In this document: positions 47,801 through 60,039 of the stretch, one piece after another
Numbering within the stretch: the stretch's first letter is position 1
Layout: each line of letters opens with the position of its first letter
Source of the DNA: Saxidomus purpurata
Lineage: Eukaryota > Mollusca > Bivalvia > Venerida > Veneridae
Assembly: GCA_022818135.1 (NCBI GenBank)
Contig: JAFMSR010000008.1
Location: 6,719,987-6,783,986 of the forward strand
DNA length: 64,000 nucleotides
Direction of reading: 5' to 3'
Made by a program: the position numbers and the translations under genes
The notes under the pieces: model-generated
The model's database searches: none
Told to the model about the DNA's origin: nothing
Seen by the model: the letters and a program-made list of their open reading frames with translations, nothing else

Positions 47801-49889
47801 TCTGCAGTCTTCTTGTTCGAGTCTGAGACAATTTATATAGAAGAGTTTTTTCACCCTGTCTTGTAACTTGTATTACTCTGAACCAGTCAGACAGAAGGCT
47901 ACGGTTACGGACGCGGTTTTACGATAAACGGTACAGTTTCTGGCAGGCATAATAAGAATTATCATCGATACCAGTTTAAAGTGGTTTCTATAAGGCCATT
48001 TAATTAAAAGGTGGTTTCTATCGGCAAAGGCAATTCTAATCTTGCTCATTCAATAGGGTTTAAGCTGTCTAACGTTTGGATTACTCGCGTTTGGTGTTTG
48101 CACGATCGCAAGATGTATTGTGATCTACCACTCATGTCCTGGTTTGACAGAATACTCGCGTTTTTTGCACTGCCAATGAATGTGATCTACCACTCAAAAC
48201 CCAAAAACAAGTGAACGTTTTTGTATTGGCGCTCCAGTAAAGTTTGAAGTTTTAATTTTTTCTCAAAGACATTCACGCAAAAGTTATGAGAGAAACTCTT
48301 CCAGTTGTAAGACTTATCATAACTTTCGTAAATATACCATTTATAACAAATACTTATTTCTGTATAGGTATGATACTGCAAAATATGTGTTTTGATGAAT
48401 AAAGATGTACTTGTATTAAGCTTAAACTCAACTGTTAAAAGAACACCCTGATCTTGAAATCTGAAATTGTTACTAATCGGGGTGATACTTTTTTCAATTG
48501 TATACTATTGGTACTGATTTGTCATCTATCAAAGTAAATTTATTAATCAAACTGGTATTAAAGGTCCATAACTAACACCAAATTGAATTTTCTGGAATTG
48601 TAAGAGGGAAACGTAAAATTGGCTTCAACTTAATTGCCGGGGAGTATTTCCCGGTTTGAAATACTGCTGCAGAAAAACAAGCGAACGTTTTTGTATTTCC
48701 TTTTATTGACCTGGGTGGTCTTTTTGTCCTACTTTCGTTTTATTGTATGTTGTAAACAGTCAGGAATATAAGTTGCACATCATTTGAAGTAAAATTCGTT
48801 CAACTATAATTAAAAATAGGCTTATTCATAAACAACCTATTAACAGCCTCTTTCTGTGAGATTTCTTGAATATTTGAAAACTGGAAAACCTACTTTCGTT
48901 TTTGCAAATGCAAAATACTATCTATTGATTCTTTTGTAAAACTCAAATTTTCAACACAATATGGTCACATTCAATGCAGTATGTCATATTTCTTCTTCTG
49001 AGAAGACGCCCGTTACAACTCCAGATTTAAAAAAACAATTCGATTTGATCTTAGTAATGGACCTTTAAAATCTAATGAATCTATGTTCCAAAAATATTTA
49101 AATTTTGCGACAATTTTTGATTGAATAGATAATTCTAACATGACTCACGATTTTGTCTCTATATACAATTCGTGGCTAATTACTGCGTATCAGTACTCCA
49201 TATCACAGTTTATAAAACGATGAACACCGCTGGAACGGATGTTATTTCATAATTTTATCACTGCTACTCTGTTTATAAAAGTGGGCGTATATATAAATGT
49301 AGAGAAACCAGTGGCATGGAAAATGACAAGATAACGGCTGAAAATGGATCCAGACCAGAGACAATGTCTTCTAAAACTAGTTACGAAGCTGGTGAGAGTC
49401 CAGATGACAAGGAAGTTCGTCAAAGAAACTTCTTGCAATGGCTGTCGTCAGATGTGCCAGGACTAGCGGAGGGTATTTTGAAAGAACTAGAAAATGACCG
49501 AGAACAGAAAGTAAGAAAAGACCTTATGATTCGTTAGTCCTTTTCATTTGATACGAATCTTTACTGCTTTTACAAGAAATTTTCTAATATGTTATTATGA
49601 TCACACATGTAGCAAACAGATCATTAGTAAAAACATGACAAAAATCACATCAGCATTTTATCATAAACAACAAGCTAGCTATCAATTTAAAAATATAAAA
49701 TAATCATTATCTACGATTCTTATCTCTACTTAAAAATATACAAATAACTAAATAATGGCAAAATTAATACATAAGACTTTTGCTAAATATATATTATGTA
49801 ATTATGAAAACGAAGAAGGCAAAGGTTGCGAGATAACGCAAGTTAATCTGTTTTGCAGTTTTGAGCAAGGCATTTTCATTTTAGAAACT

Positions 49890-52000
49890 TCGGGTGTCAT
49901 ATAAAAATTGACTCGTCCGTCTGTCCGTCCCCACGTTTTGTCCGCAGCAAAACTCCAAAAGGATCCAAGGGAATAACTGAAAAATTGAAACTGCATACAG
50001 TGATAGAGCACAATGATGGAAAGTGCAGTAGTCTACCTTGCCATATTTTTGAATTACCCCTTGAAAAACTTGAAAAGTACTGAAGGAAATATAATGACAG
50101 AGGCCACTCACGGAAAGTGCAGTGCCTAAGTACCATTACCCTGTGTTTCCTTTATTCAATTGTCTCCTTTTATTAGCTAACATGACCACCAAATCATATA
50201 TAATGTTTACTCTCCAGAACCTTAATATCTACTCTAATCCTAAGCATATTTACAGAGAATGTGTATGATCATATCATTGGCTTGATCGGATAAGTTATTC
50301 TATAGTTATGGCCCCTAACTTAACAAAAATAGCAATATTTAACTACGTTTACACTCTAGTACCTTCATTTCTTCATCAATCCTAATCATAATTACGCAGA
50401 ATGTGTATGGCAATACGATCTCGGATGAGTTCAGTTATGAGCTTTATAGGATATTAAGTTCTTCTAGAGCAATGGCCCTTGATTTAATAAAAATGCAATA
50501 CTCAACTGTATACCCTCTAGCACCTTCATTTTTTCTAATTCTAATCAATGTTGATGAAACTTTGCAGGGATGTTCCTCGCACGAAGCTATATCAAAACCA
50601 AACCAAAAATTTCATTCCACACAGAGCTCTGATTGCTATGGTAACAAATAGGAAAACGTTAATGACCTAAACTCTAAAACCGCAAGTCTTAGAGCTTAGA
50701 TATTTAGCATGTAGAATTGGCTTGTATACCTCCTTAAAAATTGTTCAAATTATGATCCTAGGGTACACATTGACCCTGCCCGCGAGGGGGGGGTCACTTG
50801 ATTTGACAAAAGCGTATATAGGAAAAATATCTTCTCTGAAACCGCAAGACCAAAAGCTGGCTCAGAGATATTTGGCATGTAGCATTGCCTAGTGATCTTC
50901 TACCACACTTGTTCAAATATCCCCCGGAGTCAGAATTGACCACACCCAGGGTGTCATTAATTATATAAGAACAACCTTTAGATTCTTCTTCTCAGAAACC
51001 ACATGGCCGATAGCTTAGATATTTAGTATGTGTCTAGTGAACCTCTACCAAGTTTGTTCAGCTCATGCCCCCGGGGTTAAAATTGACCCTGCCTGGGGGG
51101 CGGTCAGTTGCTATAAGAAAAACTGTAAAAATCTTCTATTCCAAAATCACATTGCCTAGAGGTCTAGAGCTCAGATTTTGGAGCACTCACCCATTTGACC
51201 TCTATTATGTTTGTTCAAATCATGCCTCTTGGGTCAACATTGACCACGCTCACTTGGGGTCCCTTTATTTCTTTAGCAACCAGCGTCTAACCAAGAAACA
51301 ACTAACCTGCGAGGCAACAAGTGTCTGCCTAAGCAACCAATTACTTCCTTAGCAACTAGTTACTTTTCCTACCAACCATTGACGTCCAATAACAAAAAGA
51401 ACATCCTTAGCAACAATTTAGTCCTGTAGCAACTACCATGACTTTTCCTAGAAACCAATGAATTCCTTGGCAACAAGTGACTTCCTAAGGGTTTGGGTTA
51501 GGGTAAGGGTTAAGGTTAAGGGTTAGGGTTAACTTTAAGAATCATCTTGCCATCGGTTACTTCCTTAGCCACTAGCAGCAACTGTGTGTGGCAAACACTG
51601 ACTTTTCAGTACTGAGCAGTGATTCCCTTAACAACAAGTGACTTGCTTATGTAAGGGCACTGGTACTAAGTTGAGCGATATAGGACCATCATGACCATCT
51701 TGTTGATTTCTTTGTTCGGAGCATAACTTCAAAAGAACTGAAGGGAAGCGCTTGAAACTTCATACAGCGATAGAGCACACTGATTGGAAGTGTAGTGTTC
51801 AAGAACAATAACTCTACCTTGCCTACATTTTGGACTATCCTCCTTTGTTACAGATTCTTGTACTGAGCATAACCATAAAAGAACTGAAGGGTATTCCTTC
51901 AAACTACATACAATGAGAGAGGACATCTCGGGGAAGTGCAGTATTTGGTAGCGTGATTTTGAACGCAAAAAATTTTTTATGATGATTTCATGTCTTCATT
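49890..52000. repeat. Dispersed repeats filling gene D intron
   Basis: 49890-50160 and 51700-51960 are related units (ATACAGTGATAGAGCACA / ATACAGCGATAGAGCACA, GGAAGTG.AGT.). 50170-50640 has degenerate ~160-bp repeats (TAGTACCTTCATTTCTTC). 50640-51290 repeats the tandem unit of 3510-4230 (ACCGCAAG near 50680 and 50840, ACCACATGG near 50998). 51280-51660 is a TAGCAACNANTGACTTCC array. 52000-53100 shows only AT-rich sequence. No gene. Confidence 0.65.
51488..51531 (+). repeat. Short interstitial telomere-like tract
   Basis: GGGTTTGGGTTAGGGTAAGG and TTAAGGGTTAGGGTTAA are degenerate TTAGGG repeats, about seven units, inside the TAGCAAC array. Flanking sequence is ordinary repeat on both sides, so this is internal and not a chromosome end. 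Confidence 0.7.
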
Positions 52001-53234
52001 TTTAGGCTTAGAATTAATATTGACTCCATTGTTGCAGTATCTTGGTAAACAACATGAATCTTTTCTGTATCAGAAGGTTAATTCTGTCTGCTGGTAAATT
52101 ATATAGTTTTGCTGGAAATGTTACATAAAATGTTTTCAAAGAAAATAATGTTAAAAAGTGCAACTTTGTGATAATCAACTTCCTTTGTTTGCTAATTATT
52201 GCTTTTATGGAACATCTGCATACAACTAGTGGTCTGTTCTTACAAATGCAAACAATCACAATTGATGACAATTGAGAAGCTAAAAGATTTGACAATTACT
52301 AAATTATGATAAATGCCACTACAGTGTTGGTTTTTGCTTATGTATAAAAAAACATTAGAGCCCGTATACACAGTAGACCTTGATATACATGTATAGACCT
52401 AAGCTGTAAATTTTTAAGGTGTAATTTATGACCGTTTACAGTAACATTTTTAATTAGTTGAAAAAAAATATCTTTCGCACAGTGGGAAGTTTAAAATGTT
52501 CATAACATGTGTGTGTTCTTTTTAAAAGTAATATCGCTAGTAGGGATATTATTTATAGGAAGACCATGAGTGAGATCCTGGACGGCTGAGAAAGATAATT
52601 TCTATTTATATCATATACTATTTTTTATTTACAAAATAATTTATATATCTAACTATGTTCATAGCCCCTATTGAATTAGCAATGATGGTTTGTCTAGGTT
52701 TCGCAATAATTATAAACTCTCTCTCACAGCACTGGAATTTTACTGTCCTCTGAGTCATGAATAAAATCTCTGTGTGGGGTTGTTACAGCAAGCTTTACAG
52801 GATAAGACTTTCTACATCCCCAAATGAAATATAAACCTCCAGAAAATTGTACAATCGATCAATCTACACAGTAAATTTTGCTTATATAATAAATTTATAA
52901 AGCAAGATTTACTCTAGATGGGCCTTTAGCTCCACCTTCTGACTTTTTGAAAGGTTTAATCACAAGATACATCTAGTAATAGTCGTGATGTGGAAAATAA
53001 TGCCAACATCCAGCAATGACCAATTATGAGTGATAAGCAGTTTTGATTGATAGATGGTTGATAATATTGTGTATAGAGCTAATATAATATATATTGCCCT
53101 TTCCCAAGTAGCGTTTAATAGGGTCCATTTGTTAACGCCCTCGGCTTTAAATGCAGGGATCGCAAGTTCGACCCCTTGCTCCTTCTCTAACAAAATAAAA
53201 CGGTTTACCAATTCGACATAAACGAGGTCAAATG

Positions 53235-53835
53235 TTTCGTCTCTGTAATGGGACGCGTTCTGTATCTTGCACTATCTCCCAAACCTGAAATGACTAAAAC
53301 TCTTCTGGTGGCGTTGGTCAAATGGATTATCCGGTCCGAACGATAAAACTCTAAACTACATACTTACTGAATAAAGACAGTAAATAAGTAAATATTTTCT
53401 CCTGTTGAAAACATATAATAAAGTTTGATGAAGCTATACACATATTTCCTCATCAGACTGTAACTCTGTTAAACATCGAAGTATTTTACCAACAAATCAA
53501 GTCGGAAACACAAATAGTTCAGCAAATTAGGATAACCGGTTTTTCGAATGACACATAAAACTAGGGCCTGTATCGTTCGGTAATGGGACGCGTTCATGTA
53601 TCTTGCACTATCTCCCAACAACTTGAAATAACTAAAACTTTTACGATATAATGATTTTTTATAATGGATTATCCGGTACGAACAATACAAATGCTTAATT
53701 TTTGTCACATTCACAAAATAGATAGTAATGCATTTTAAGATATGTTTTCCCATTAAACATATATATGAATGTCATTGATGCAGCTATAGCGACATATGTC
53801 ACTGTTAGACTGTAACTAGATAGAACTGAAAAGTA
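53235..53835 (+). repeat. Direct duplication of a ~260-bp segment
   Basis: TAATGGGACGCGTTC, TGTATCTTGCACTATCTCCC, ACTAAAACT and TGGATTATCCGGT.CGAAC occur first at about 53250-53345 and again at about 53582-53685, followed in both by GACTGTAACT. Upstream, 53105-53180 looks like a tRNA-like SINE head (GTTAACGCCCTCGGCTTTAA, AAGTTCGACCCC). In D intron just ahead of the exon-2 relics. Confidence 0.6.
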
Positions 53836-53840
53836 TTTTA

Positions 53841-54375
53841 AAATGATGCACTTCTTCAGCACATACAGGAACTAAAACTGAAGTTTCACCAACGTAAACG
53901 CCAAGCCGTATATGCAAGAGTAGGTCAAGCAATTGAAAAAAACATACGTTTAATGCATTTTGAATAATGGGAAACGATCTTAATGCTTATTTTTGTAACA
54001 TTCAAGAAGTAGAAATCTTTTAATGAATTTTTCTTCATTCCTATATAGGATGTAATTACAGATAGTGACAAAGTCTCTAGTAAAGAAGTGATGAACAGCA
54101 AAAGAAAAATGAGGACTTCTTCAACAGATACGGAACTTGAACAAGAAAGTTTACCAACATACCAATCCAAGAAACGAGCAATAGACCAGAATTGAAAAAC
54201 GAGCTTCAAATGAACAACGGAATCCAGCAGAAGCCGAAAAGAAAATCGATGAACTGAAATTACGAATATAGAACAAGTTCAGTTAAATCAAGATGTATTA
54301 CATCAATCTCAGAAAGAAGGATGTACAATACAAGAGTAATACTAAGTAGTCAAGAACTATAATTGCAAGTTACGA
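53841..54375 (+). pseudogene. Two relics of the gene D coiled-coil exon
   Basis: 53841-53962 (CTTCTTCAGCACATACAGGA, AAGTTTCACCAACG, GTCAAGCAATTGAAAAA) and 54062-54375 (AATGAGGACTTCTTCAACAG, AGTTTACCAACA, CAGCAGAAGCCGAAAAGAAA, TCAGAAAGAAGGA) each align to the first half of gene C exon 2. Both carry indels that break the frame; the second retains an acceptor-like taattacag. The end of the exon and its donor are missing. Confidence 0.75.
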
Positions 54376-55017
54376 TGTCTAAAATATTACCATTGCTGTC
54401 GGCAACTGATTCTTCCTTTCCGACCAGTGCAGATCATGATCAGGATACAGAGCTTTCCAGTCCAAACATTATATGCACTGTTCACTATTTAATTAGTAAA
54501 TTTTCAGACGGCACCCCTTGAACAATAAAAGAGTCATAAAAAGTCAAACATTGATGTATAAAGAAATACAAAAATCGAAGTTATTCAGTAAGTATATCGG
54601 TTAATGAGAGAGTAATTAAACATATGATTGTGTATTTCAGTCTAAGTAAAAAAACGGATGACAAACTAACTGACGAAAACCCAAATTTTGCCGATCTGAG
54701 TGACAAAAACCGCCCGACAAAGCTTGCAGAACAATATCAAGAAATCTACGATAATGAATGGACAGATGCATATGAAACTCTTGACAATGGAATTGAAGAG
54801 AAAACAATTGCTTCTTTGATTAACATTTTACAGGTATGTCAAACACAGTGCACCAATCCAACAGTTTGAAACATATGAACATTGAAATAATAAGTTATAG
54901 TTGCTTTTATTTTAAACTCTGTGGAAAATTGAAATAAAATAGTTAAGTCAAAAAGCAAAGCTCTAATAAATAAATGCATACTTAGAGAATGTATAGGTAA
55001 ATTGTTTAAGTAACTTT

Positions 55018-55270
55018 ATTGATTGTTAGGAGGTCAGAGATGAACAGGTTAAAAACCCAGAGGAAGTATCTCGTGTAGCGGTGCTATACACCGGGCATGT
55101 AAACGATCCAAGGGGTCTATTCGTAAAAGAGCTAGGGTCTGGTTCTTGGATTCCCTTGTATCTGAATTTATCTCTCTTCAACCTGCGCCTGTTAGGAGTC
55201 TTGGCAAGTTCACCCAGGGAGACGTCCCAGGGTCTGCCGGGACTTATAAACAAACAAAGGAAGAAAGGAG
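55018..55270 (+). mobile_element. 5'-truncated tRNA-SINE in gene D intron 3
   Basis: Same family and same intron as 29755-29990: GCTATACACCGGGCATGTAA, AGGGGTCTATTCGTAAAAGA, GGATTCCCTTGTATCTG, GTTAGGAGTCTTGGCAAGTT, GGGACTTATAAACA. It is slightly more complete than the gene C copy. Open frames on both strands here are incidental. Confidence 0.78.
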
Positions 55271-57544
55271 GTCATATAAACAGAATTTTCAAACTCATTA
55301 TTAAATCCATTAATATGGCTCCTAATTTTCATTACTAATATGAGATATCGCAACGTCTTTTTAATATTTAGGAGGCGAGGAAGTTCTGTGACGACGAGGC
55401 AGAGAAACAAATGGAAGAAATCCAAAATGCTCTCACACAAGGATCATCTTTGGTTATGGTATTTTCAAATTTCTGAATTATTAAAACTGAAAGAAAAGTA
55501 GATAAATACATTCAATTAAGATACATCAGAAAGGATTTTAATTCTGTATTTTGCCAATTGTCTTGACAGCGCAGTTTAAAATTCGAACAAAAAAGGACAT
55601 TTTGAATGCATCACTGAAATGTACGTGTCTTTTACTTATAATTTCTGTCTTATTACTAGGACGTTTTTTGCTGAAAAGTAATTGCAAATGAGAATGCTGA
55701 CACTGCAAAGATTCGAGTAATTTGGTAGTAATCTAACTGTTGTAAACATACTTTTATATATATATATCTAACCTTCGTAATGGCAGAGTCTGTCAAATCT
55801 GCAGTTCAGTCCCTTTGTCAGTCAGTTGATCGGTTTATTTTCCTTTCCTTGCGGAAGACTTCTTAGTTGCTCAATAATGTACGACACTTAATTTACTATG
55901 AGCAGACAAAATTAAGCTCCTTTTTATCAATGTCATACGTAGTGGTCAAAGGTATTTTATTTTCCTAAACCATTTGAAGGAATTATAAATAATTGTACAT
56001 AAACGTTCGCAGTGAATATACAATATGCCACGTGCAATACCAATCCCTCTGACAACAAGGTCAGTATCACATTTTAGATGTCAAAGGTTTGTAGAAGGCT
56101 ACATCAGCCTAATTACTACATGTATTACTATTTGTAACAACTGGTATATCACTCTTTAATGTAATTTTTGTGTCATTTTAAGTGCAATACAATTGTATCT
56201 TCACAGGGTCCTTAATTTAAGACAGATTTATTTCAAGTCTGTACGGTTTTGAAGTACATTTGTAGCATAAAGTCAGCAAAACTAGAAGTGATAAAATATT
56301 ATCAATTTTATTGATATCTAGGAAAACAGTAAGATACATGTACATGTACCAACTGGCATGAAGAAGCAGTTACAAGATTGTAGGAAGAGTTTGGCTGAAC
56401 ATTCAGGAAAGCAAATGTATCAGGTATCGACAACCTTAGCCTTTACGAAGGTATTTCACGGATCACTGAACGTTTCAATAATATCAAAAGCTAAAATCCA
56501 AAGTTGAACTTCGGATAAAACGTTTATGATAACCAAAAACGGTTAAACAAAACCCTAGAAATAACACGTCTGTCTAACTCTGAGACTAATTGCCATAAAG
56601 TTTAAAGCTTGAGCAAAGAAACACAGAATAACATCAGCTGACACGCATGTTTATTTCACACGTTATTCTCTCTCTAAAATTAGAAAACCTTCAAGAGTTC
56701 TTTAAAAACTGAACCTATTTCATGCATTTGTATCATATAAAACTTAATATAAAACAAGAGTCTATAGATTTATCTTAGGTTTTTTTATTTTGAAACGAAA
56801 AATGGCAGGATGTCTTTAAATGTTTATATCTTGCAATAATGTTTTGCGGGTATGAAGATCTTCACATTTTAGAAAGGTCATTTTATTGTCTAAGCAAATT
56901 ATTGTGTTCATGACTGGAAGAAATAGACCACTAAATGCGTTTAAATGTAACATGTATTTGACATGCTTCTGACATACTTACTATTTCAAATATTTTTGTT
57001 TCTCGGCTTTCTTAAAGTATTTAAAAGCTTTATCAATATATATTTCAGAGGTACCGCATCACGTTGGAACGTTCAAGGTTACAGACAGCAAGAGATGCAC
57101 AAAGGGTTCCAAAATTCCTAGAAGCATGTGTCAAGATCTGCTGATTAATGGCTGTGAGTATTTTTTCCAAAATATGCAGCAAAAGGTCTTGATGAGTCAG
57201 ATTCTTGCAAAGCTCAATACGAGTAACACATATTTATTTCAAAAGAAAAGAAACAAAACGTTGTAATGTGAAAATGTAAAGATTTCCTAAATCTTGAAAG
57301 CTATAATTTTACAAGCTTAACTGTTAATTGGCTTCCAAAGGCCAAAGGTTAAGGTAAATTTTGCTCTAACGACAGAAAAGAAACTTTAAAAAGGAAAATT
57401 TGATATACATGTTCTTAAAACTATCTAGGTCCAAAGTAATACATTGTTGTCATCTGTGAAACATCATGAATGTTTAAAGGAATACGTATACGGTTCTCAT
57501 TGGTCACAATTGTTCAACGCTTTTGTTTGCTGCACATTTGATTA

Positions 57545-58530
57545 CGAAAGCTAAAAAAAAGCTAAAATCTGCATTTTTCTACTAAAATGACTTCTTAAAT
57601 TTCATAGAAAACAACTGTTGCAATAATATTCTGTTCGGATTAAACTGATCAGTTTCCATCAAGCCATCTACTGCTTTCTTTTCAATCTGCTAAGGGATAT
57701 ACATGTATTCATTATATTTTTTTATAAATCATACTTAACAGTTTATTGTATCATGATATTATGCACAGATACTTGGGGTATGGACTCGCTTGTCCCATGT
57801 TGTACGGAACGTATATAAATACAAGATTTGAAACAACTGAAAACTCCAATCGCATTCATGTAAATAAGGAATAACTAACCGGATTTTCCGATGCAAAACA
57901 ATATTCTGAATAAAATCCCACTCCAAATTGCATCGAATACGGTTGAATTAAGAGAATTTCGAGGAAAAACACTTCTGTTACTTGCGCACAAATCAGATTT
58001 AGTATATACATTAAGTTATAAAAATAGGTTCCCCGCATCGCAGTGTATAAAAGAGCGTGCGCGGGTTACCATTACGTTTACAGCGGGGATTTTTTCTTGT
58101 GGGAATGCTATATATAGCGGTAAATTTTAATGCAGATTTATAAATAAAACGACTGGTTACATTTGTATTGCCTAAAATTTTCGAATCGTTACTATTTTTA
58201 GAAACAGTATAGGTGAGATGTGATAGAGGAAATCGATTTGTTTCAAATCTTGTATTTATATACATTGTCACTATAAACATGTGATCAGTAGGTAAGTAGA
58301 ATAAGGACTTGCATTTGTAATTGGTTAGCTAACACGCAGTTGTAGGATGTATATAAGGTACTGCAGTGAGCAGGGGCGAGGGTCAGGCCTAAGGGGATGA
58401 GGTCAAGACCCCAAGCATCTGTGATATTATGTTAGCGATCCGCTCTATTTAGATGTTGACACTGTTACGAATAGGGGACATTCAAACACACAGGTAGACG
58501 AACCTTTCGAAAGAAGTTAATAAAAAAACT
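57545..58530. mobile_element. ~1-kb insertion in gene D intron 6 containing an inverted-repeat element
   Basis: Gene C intron 6 runs straight from a CAACACTTTTATTTGCGTTA region into GGAGGGGAAATATT (near 32250). D has about 1 kb between the equivalents. Inside, GTATATAAATACAAGATTTG plus AAACAA at 57811 is inverted at 58237-58262, bounding about 450 bp. Short open frames inside have no recognisable product. Confidence 0.55.
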
Positions 58531-59127
58531 GCTGAATTGTGGAGGGGAATATCTTCTTTATGACATGTATTCCAGGAGCTTTTCCTCTGTGAAATACAAA
58601 GTACAAAGTAAAACACGTCTATAAAAAGATAAGAGAATTTGATTAGTGATTGTTACCGACATTTAACTTCACCAGAATTACATTTTCATGCCACAACATA
58701 CCAAAGTTTGATCAAGTCATGTCATAAGTTTGACAGTAAATGGTCTGGGTTCAGCATAATAATTTACAACCTAACTAGATTTGTATATCAAGTGTAACAA
58801 TATCAATAATGTTCCGAAGCATATTTTCATCACGAAAACACATAGTATCAGTTGTCGGACATCGTCGACGATACCGAAAAATTGATTACTACACGTACGT
58901 TGCCCTTGTTGGTGGAGCAATCCACTTAAAATAACCTCAAGTTTGCCTATGTTCTATCAGCTATGTCGAAGTTTGTTATTCGTTGCTCGCAGCATAATCG
59001 TCTATATGATATGTTAATAGTATATATTAGTAGAAAATGTGATATTGGGTCATGTTGTGTTTTATTTCTTAATATTGCTTGTGTCGAACTATCAGATAAC
59101 CAAATTATCACTTTAAATAATTTGTAG

Positions 59128-60039
59128 GTTCAAGACCCACCACTTGTATTTGGACCTTTTTCACAATCTGGTGTTGACTTTGATGCCGATGTATACAAAG
59201 CATATACGAAGAGTAGAAAGAAAATAATGTTTGTCGTATGGCCTGCTCTTCACCTACATACGGATGGTCCACTGATGTGTAAAGGTATCGCTCAAGGTGA
59301 AGGACCCCAACGACCTAAATCTACTCCGCCAGGAAGGAAGACAGAGAAACCGAGCTCTGATACAAGACCTTCAAGTACAAGTACATTTAAACCTGTAGCA
59401 GTATCAGAGAACGATCATTACCTAGCTGCGAACAACAGCTACGCATCCCGTGAAAAATATGAATCATATTCCATGAATGACGAAATATATCACCCTCGAC
59501 ATAAATCTAGCAGTCGAGATCACAAGTCCAGAAATCAAGGTTATGAACGAAGTAGATATGATAATGAACCTGTTACTGAAAGTTATGTATCCAACTTAAG
59601 TGGACGTGAAGCTGGCGTAAGCAGTTATGATCTAGGCTCTTTAGGTTACGGTCGTCACACTAGGGGTCACAAGACGGACACTTATAATTATGAATCGGGC
59701 ACTCTGGATTACAATCCAGGCACTCCAAGTTACCTATCTGGAACATATAGTAATAAGGAATGTGACGAATATGACGAAACAGGAGCTGAACTCTTCGCAT
59801 CAGGTACTAGAGATTTCGATACAAGCACAAGCAACTACTTATTTGACTCTAAAAGCTTTGTACCACGAAGGCAGCATAACATATTACCAACAGAAGATTA
59901 TGATTTTGCCAAGCGAGATCGACTTACACGTCCCTCTAGTACTTCGTACCAACAAAAAGTTGTTACAAAACCATCACCTCAGACATTCACAGTAAAGACC
60001 TTCAGATATGATTCTGCCAGACCTCCTTGGAAGATTTAA
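59128..60039 (+). pseudogene. Gene D last exon, open, with repeat tail
   Basis: 303 codons to TAA. The domain part keeps every landmark of gene C. The tail aligns with gene C's with indels and substitutions (SLGYGRHTRGH, TYNYESGTLDY, NPGTPSYLSGTY). No stop has accumulated over 900 bp although upstream exons are broken. That could mean youth of the pseudogene or use of this exon in some shorter transcript. Confidence 0.8.

Larger units (their letters stand above)
49316..60039 (+). pseudogene. Gene D: broken MIEAP (SPATA18-like) gene of the long-tail type
   Basis: Homologue of gene C. Exon 1 is intact (49316-49510, 65 codons, FLQWLSSDVPGLAEGILKEL). Exons 3-5 are open (54641-54833, 55372-55458, 56322-56423). 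Exon 6 (57049-57153) has TGA at 57142-57144 where C has the TGG of ICWLM, and is one codon shorter. Exon 7 (59128-60039, 303 aa) is fully open with DPPLVFGP, FVVWPALHLH, CKGIAQGEG and the Tyr/Ser/Gly tail. The coiled-coil exon survives only as two frame-broken fragments (about 53841-53962 and 54062-54375) without a usable 3' donor. Skipping it would shift the frame, since exon 3 needs two bases. Candidate poly(A) signals are at 60113 and 60293. A full-length protein cannot be made from this copy as it stands. Confidence 0.85.

Noticed and set aside
51488..51531. Chromosome end
   Set aside because: The TTAGGG-like tract is short, degenerate and flanked on both sides by ordinary repeats.
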